Assembly (NCBI GenBank): GCA_964598885.1 | Contig: CAZRES010000119.1 | Coordinates: 1 to 9,328, forward strand | Reading direction: 5' to 3' | From: SURF-33 sp964598885 | GTDB taxonomy: Bacteria; Desulfobacterota; Desulfobacteria; Desulfobacterales; Desulfosalsimonadaceae | Length of the DNA: 9,328 nt | In this document: piece after piece, positions 5,962 to 9,328 of the stretch | Numbering within the stretch: position 1 is the stretch's first letter | Layout: each line of letters opens with the position of its first letter | The notes under the pieces: model-generated | Databases searched by the model: none | The model's input: the letters and a program-made list of their open reading frames with translations, nothing else | What the model was told of the DNA's origin: nothing | Translations under genes and position numbers: made by a program

Positions 5962-6429
5962 CTATACCTCTATACCGACATAAATCCTTTTATTTTCGGT
6001 AAACAGCGGAAGCCGTGCCAGCGGAGCTCTTGGCGGGCCGGCGACAACCTGTCCCTGCATATCATACTGGCCGCCGTGGCAGGGGCAAAGAAATCGCTTT
6101 TTTGACCAGTGCCAGGAAACCAGACACCCCAGGTGGGTGCAGACCGGAGAAAGACAGAAGAGTTCTGCTTCTGTCTGCACTAAAAAGATGTTGCGCTCCA
6201 CGGTGGTCTCCCCGCGGGGAAATTCCACGGGATAGGCACGTACTCCCCTTCCCGGCAGATCCTGAATATCGCAGACCGGAACCCGGATGACCTTTTTTTC
6301 GCGGATGCCGCGGGGAGTAATAAACAATGCCAGAATCACCGCCGCGGCGGTGCCAAGCAGAAGAATAAAGAGTTTGATCAGGCGTTCGGCAAAGGTCCGC
6401 CGATCCATGGGTTCGGAAGACGATTTCAT
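5962..6429 (-). CDS. Rieske [2Fe-2S] protein of the quinol complex
   Basis: A 155-residue Rieske protein from the ATG at 6429, which overlaps the upstream cytochrome stop as ATGA; an ATG at 6447 would add 6 residues but has no ribosome site. Cluster motifs are CTHLGC (97-102) and CPCHGG (115-120): C97, H99, C115 and H118 bind the iron-sulfur cluster, and C102/C117 form the usual disulfide. A Pro loop (GPP, 131-133) follows. The N-terminus has an RRTF twin-arginine-like motif at 10-13 and one hydrophobic anchor (about 18-38), consistent with Tat export and membrane attachment. It takes electrons from quinol at the Qo site and hands them to a periplasmic cytochrome, here presumably the multiheme protein encoded just upstream, since no cytochrome f or c1 gene is present. 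Confidence 0.95.
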   Translation of the reverse strand: MKSSSEPMDRRTFAERLIKLFILLLGTAAAVILALFITPRGIREKKVIRVPVCDIQDLPGRGVRAYPVEFPRGETTVERNIFLVQTEAELFCLSPVCTHLGCLVSWHWSKKRFLCPCHGGQYDMQGQVVAGPPRAPLARLPLFTENKRIYVGIEV

Positions 6430-8357
6430 GGCTGGTTGTTTATCCATTGCGACAATGCAGCGAGCGGTTCCGGCTTTTCATAACCGTGAAGAGCCGCGGC
6501 CCGGAGATCCCGGTACCGACGGTGGCCATCCAGCTCCCGGCGGCGCGCCTTTGCGTCGACGGTTTCGATCTGCCGCAAACGCTGTTCATATAACAGACGC
6601 GATTCGGAAACCCGAGAAGGGGTCCCCGGAATCCTGAAATCGCCCGGGGCCCGCCAGGAATCCTTTACATATAACCAGGAAGCAAAAGCGCTTAACTCAT
6701 ATCCCTCAAAGGGAGTCACGGTACTGTCGGCCCGCAGGTCTTTTATCATCAGGCCTTGGTCGTCGGCCACGATTTCATAATTCCCCGTGAAGGTTTCCAG
6801 GGCGCCCTGGTCCTCCATAAACTCCCATTCGGAACGGGTGCGCTGCTGATCCTGATGGCAGGAGTCGCAATTCCGGCTCGGTCCGAATGGGTGGGCGACC
6901 TGCTGAAATTCAAGCCACAGCAGGTGGTTATTGTTAGACGGCAATCCGTCCACCGTACCGATAACATAATACGGATCGCGGGTTTCCCCCTCGGGCCAGC
7001 GGAAACGGATGCGTTCCGCGGGGGGCACCTGGTTCTTGATATTGCCCACCGCGTGGGGCATGACCTTGACCGGCATCCAGATGCCATTTTGATCTTGCAT
7101 CAGAATGGGCGGACTCTGGATACCATAATACAGTCCGTATTTATAAAACGGATTCCAGTCATATCCGACATAACCAGGTCCCCAGATGGTCAACTGATAT
7201 CCCCCGAGTTCGTTGACGTGGCAGGAGGCGCAGTTCATATTTTTGTGAATGCTTTTTCCATGGGCTTCTTCAACCGCCACATGGCACCCTCCGCATGTGG
7301 CCCGGCGTTCCATATCGCCCATTCCTTTTTCGCCCATGAGATGGCAATCAATGCAGGCGATGTCCAGATCGTAATGCACATCCGCTTTCATGCCAAAGGG
7401 AATGGCGTAATCACCGCCCACATACGTTTCCCCCCGACGGCTGTGTGCGGCGCCGGCATGGCACATACTGGTGCTCCGCCCTCCGCCGCCGCAGGTTTCC
7501 GGCGATGGTTCCCGTCTGAAATGGTGGGCCTCACCGGTTTTGGGAGTGTAATGGCAATCAAGGCATCCGGTATGGCAGGTGTTGCAGATCCGCTGGCGGA
7601 ATTCAGCCTGTTCACGGGAAAAATCCATGTTCAGGTTCGCGGCAATGCGCTCGGTGTTGGCATAATCAAATTCCGTGGCGTCTAAAACTTCCGGGGGCGG
7701 CAGATCGGCAAAAGACGGGCCGCAGTTGTGGGGACCATAGGGATCGGTCCATGTGCGCATGGTCCGCTGCCGGAAGTTGGTGCCCATTATTGTCGTGATG
7801 AACTGCTTTACCTGATCGGCATGACAACCGGACTTTCCGCAGGTGCGGCGGGCGATGTCCGGGTCAAAATTGTATGTTTCCGGATCGCGGTCATGCCAGA
7901 GCAGGTTGCGCACCGGAAGAGTCGCAAGACGGCCGTCGCGTTCGATTTTGGGAAGCAGTTCAAAGATGCGGTTGTCGCCGGTACGGGCCAGGGCGCCGGG
8001 ATAATGCGTTTTTCGATCCTTGGGAAGCAGATCTTCGCCCACAATGATCATTTTCAGCATTCCCTGATGCGCCTTGTCTTTGTCTTTGGCGCGTCCGTCT
8101 CCCAGATGGCAGTCCCGGCATTCCGCAAGGTAACAGCCGCTCTGGCCGGCCGCCATTTCAGGAGTGACTACCAGATCCGGGTAGCCGAGACGCGTCATTT
8201 CCTCAACGTCGGAATGACAACTGATGCACGTGGCTGAGCTTTGCCGCCACGATCGATGTCCGGCGAAACTCAACAGGATCAATGCTTGCAGAAGGATCAA
8301 AACGACCCATTTTGTATTGATGGTGGAACTGAGTGTACCCAGCGGTTTATGCAACAT
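6426..8357 (-). CDS. Large multiheme cytochrome c, first gene of the Rieske/cyt b operon
   Basis: A 643-residue protein with an N-terminal membrane anchor or uncleaved signal (hydrophobic about 17-33) and the rest predicted outside the cytoplasmic membrane. Eight standard CXXCH heme sites start at residues 44, 80, 258, 265, 335, 355, 376 and 497. Two irregular candidates add to these: C173-x4-C178-H (CX4CH) and C289-x9-C299-H (CX9CH), so 8 to 10 hemes. The sites at 258 and 265 are only two residues apart. Residues 381-496 and 502-643 lack heme sites, and the last 140 residues are charged. Its place in front of Rieske, b6 and subunit IV implies that it replaces cytochrome f/c1 as electron acceptor (inference). 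I do not recognise a named family; homology with catalytic multiheme enzymes was not evident. No clear ribosome site precedes the ATG, the only plausible start. Confidence 0.92.
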   Translation of the reverse strand: MLHKPLGTLSSTINTKWVVLILLQALILLSFAGHRSWRQSSATCISCHSDVEEMTRLGYPDLVVTPEMAAGQSGCYLAECRDCHLGDGRAKDKDKAHQGMLKMIIVGEDLLPKDRKTHYPGALARTGDNRIFELLPKIERDGRLATLPVRNLLWHDRDPETYNFDPDIARRTCGKSGCHADQVKQFITTIMGTNFRQRTMRTWTDPYGPHNCGPSFADLPPPEVLDATEFDYANTERIAANLNMDFSREQAEFRQRICNTCHTGCLDCHYTPKTGEAHHFRREPSPETCGGGGRSTSMCHAGAAHSRRGETYVGGDYAIPFGMKADVHYDLDIACIDCHLMGEKGMGDMERRATCGGCHVAVEEAHGKSIHKNMNCASCHVNELGGYQLTIWGPGYVGYDWNPFYKYGLYYGIQSPPILMQDQNGIWMPVKVMPHAVGNIKNQVPPAERIRFRWPEGETRDPYYVIGTVDGLPSNNNHLLWLEFQQVAHPFGPSRNCDSCHQDQQRTRSEWEFMEDQGALETFTGNYEIVADDQGLMIKDLRADSTVTPFEGYELSAFASWLYVKDSWRAPGDFRIPGTPSRVSESRLLYEQRLRQIETVDAKARRRELDGHRRYRDLRAAALHGYEKPEPLAALSQWINNQP

Positions 8358-8393
8358 GTCGATTTATGAAAAGATATTGTTATGTTAAGAAAA

Positions 8394-8422
8394 ACTATTT
8401 CAGATTACGGTTTTGGTGTCAA
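8394..8422 (-). promoter_or_regulatory. Candidate promoter of the multiheme cytochrome operon
   Basis: On the minus strand a perfect TTGACA (8422-8417) is separated by 17 bp from AATAGT (8399-8394, 4/6 to the -10 consensus). This predicts a leader of about 30 nt before the ATG at 8357. Confidence 0.4.
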
Positions 8423-8466
8423 GTCAAAAGAAAATTCCCTCCCCCCCATGCTCTTTATTTTTCTTG

Positions 8467-8500
8467 AATTTTTTATTTGCATGTGATTGATTAAAAAATT
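8467..8500. repeat. A/T-rich inverted repeat between divergent transcription units
   Basis: AATTTTTTA (8467-8475) and TAAAAAATT (8492-8500) form a perfect 9-bp inverted repeat with a 16-nt loop, inside a markedly A+T-rich block (about 8440-8535) that separates the two candidate divergent promoters. It may be a flexible or protein-binding segment. I see no gene in 8358-8651. Confidence 0.35.
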
Positions 8501-8507
8501 TTGAGTT

Positions 8508-8535
8508 TTGAATTTGGGAGTTGGAAAAGTATAAT
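8508..8535 (+). promoter_or_regulatory. Candidate promoter of the biotin ligase gene
   Basis: TTGAAT (8508-8513), 16 bp, then a perfect TATAAT (8530-8535). The predicted leader is about 110 nt and contains small stems, such as CGGGC/GCCCG (8544-8548 with 8556-8560) and ATCGT/ACGAT (8625-8629 with 8636-8640). No known riboswitch is recognised in it. Confidence 0.4.
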
Positions 8536-8651
8536 ATGCCATGCGGGCTGCGATTGCCCGGCCTGAGGGCTTCCGGGAATTTACCGCGATGCAGATGCCG
8601 GGAAAAACCGTGCAAGAAAAATCCATCGTTTTCTTACGATAGACACAAAAC

Positions 8652-9328
8652 ATGTCGTATCCATTATGCATAATTGATGAATTTGGGGATGGCGGACGCC
8701 GTAACATCGGAAATTCCGATTTTGTTGCCACACTCAGCCCGTTATGGCGCAAGGATATCGTCAAATATAGCCCATGGCGATTGGTGGAAAGCGATCGTTT
8801 GGCCCCAGGGCGTTGCGGAAAAAAATGGATATCGGACGGGCCCTCCACGAAGACCCGCATCCTTATCAGCGGCGAATGCTCCTCCAGCATGGATGTGGCA
8901 TGGCGCTGCGTCGAAGGTGATGATTTTTCCGCCTGGGATTCGGTACTGGCGGTATCCCAGACGGCCGGCCGGGGAAGGCACGGCCGGATCTGGATCTCGC
9001 CGCCGGGGAATCTTCATGCGGCCTGGCGCTGGCCCGCCTTAACCAAAGAAAATTTTCCCGACCCGGATTGGAAAAACATGATATCCTTGCTGGCGGGTTA
9101 TGTCATCGCAAAGGCGCTGCAGGAACTCTCCGGCATTGATATCCGTCTGAAATGGCCGAACGATCTGCTGGCCGGCGATCGAAAGATCGGAGGGATTCTC
9201 ACGGAAATCCGATCGGATCTCGTGATCGTGGGAATCGGCATCAATATTAACGCCTGCCCGACGGATGCGGATCTGCGGCATGGTTCCGCCGTGCCGGCAA
9301 CCCACCTTGAACGGGAAGGGGTTTGTGT
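8652..9328 (+). CDS. birA: Biotin-protein ligase (BirA-like), 3' end cut by window
   Basis: The frame runs from ATG 8652, just after an in-frame TAG at 8640, to the right edge: 225 codons and two bases of an incomplete gene. The catalytic domain is recognised from SQTAGRGRHGR (102-112; the GRGRxGR biotinyl-adenylate loop), WISPPGNL, LKWPNDLL (166-173) and RKIGGILTEI with K178, followed by VGIGININ. The enzyme activates biotin with ATP and attaches it to biotin carboxyl carrier proteins. The first 75 or so residues do not look like the winged helix of repressor-type BirA and I recognise no domain in them, so this copy is probably not a transcription regulator. No ribosome site is visible before the ATG, leaving some doubt about the start. 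It is divergent from the cytochrome operon and probably unrelated in function. Confidence 0.9.
   Translation, partial: MSYPLCIIDEFGDGGRRNIGNSDFVATLSPLWRKDIVKYSPWRLVESDRLAPGRCGKKWISDGPSTKTRILISGECSSSMDVAWRCVEGDDFSAWDSVLAVSQTAGRGRHGRIWISPPGNLHAAWRWPALTKENFPDPDWKNMISLLAGYVIAKALQELSGIDIRLKWPNDLLAGDRKIGGILTEIRSDLVIVGIGININACPTDADLRHGSAVPATHLEREGVC

Noticed and set aside
5294..5983. Plus-strand open frame of 229 codons
   Set aside because: It is antisense to the cytochrome b6-type gene, which is unmistakable.
6756..7685. Plus-strand open frame of 309 codons
   Set aside because: It is antisense to the multiheme cytochrome, where CXXCH motifs fix the real frame.
8405..8890. Minus-strand open frame of 161 codons
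   Set aside because: Its start half is antisense to the biotin ligase, the rest lies in an A+T-rich intergenic region, and the composition and lack of any motif do not look like a protein.
1..9328. CRISPR arrays, tRNA or rRNA genes, transposases or attachment sites
   Set aside because: No regularly spaced repeats, cloverleaf-like sequences, transposase-like frames or terminal inverted repeats were seen on either strand.

Overview
The window reads as about 9.3 kb of an anaerobic, probably sulfur-metabolising bacterium of the Desulfobacterota (former Deltaproteobacteria) type. The reasons are indirect but agree with each other: a pterin-dependent methyltransferase of the corrinoid (Wood-Ljungdahl or methyltrophic) kind, a quinol-oxidising Rieske/cytochrome b complex whose electron acceptor is a large multiheme cytochrome c, and a run of sulfur-carrier genes (YeeE/YedE, TusA, DsrE-like, DsrH-like). 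No taxonomic marker gene is present, so the lineage is an inference. Every gene is on the minus strand except the biotin ligase at the right end.

Layout in transcription order, right to left: (1) At 8652-9328 (+) lies a biotin-protein ligase cut by the window end, divergent from the rest. (2) At 8357-4936 (-) is a four-gene operon: multiheme cytochrome c, Rieske protein, cytochrome b6-type subunit, subunit IV-type subunit. The genes overlap or are 1-2 nt apart, and an inverted repeat follows. (3) At 4651-4935 is a 285-bp control region with promoter-like elements and a perfect CRP/FNR-style palindrome. (4) At 4629-833 (-) is a sulfur-trafficking cluster: YeeE/YedE permease, TusA, a cysteine-free DsrE/F-like protein, a 57-residue DsrH/TusB-like protein, a DsrE-like protein with cysteines, an exported monoheme cytochrome c and an exported rhodanese. 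Two hairpins follow it. (5) At 673-1 (-) is the N-terminal 224 residues of a methyltetrahydrofolate methyltransferase-type protein, cut by the left edge.

Working model (inference): the permease brings thiosulfate or another reduced sulfur compound, or its sulfur, into the cell. TusA takes it as a persulfide and hands it to the DsrE/F/H-like proteins, while the exported rhodanese and cytochrome c act outside the membrane. The neighbouring complex moves electrons between the quinone pool and periplasmic multiheme cytochrome. The permease-TusA-DsrE order resembles the 'YTD' cluster that has been proposed as a genomic marker of sulfur disproportionation. The least ordinary points are the 57-residue DsrH-like protein, the b6-type Cys35 that in photosynthetic b6f holds an extra heme, the irregular heme motifs of the big cytochrome, and the palindrome in front of the sulfur operon.
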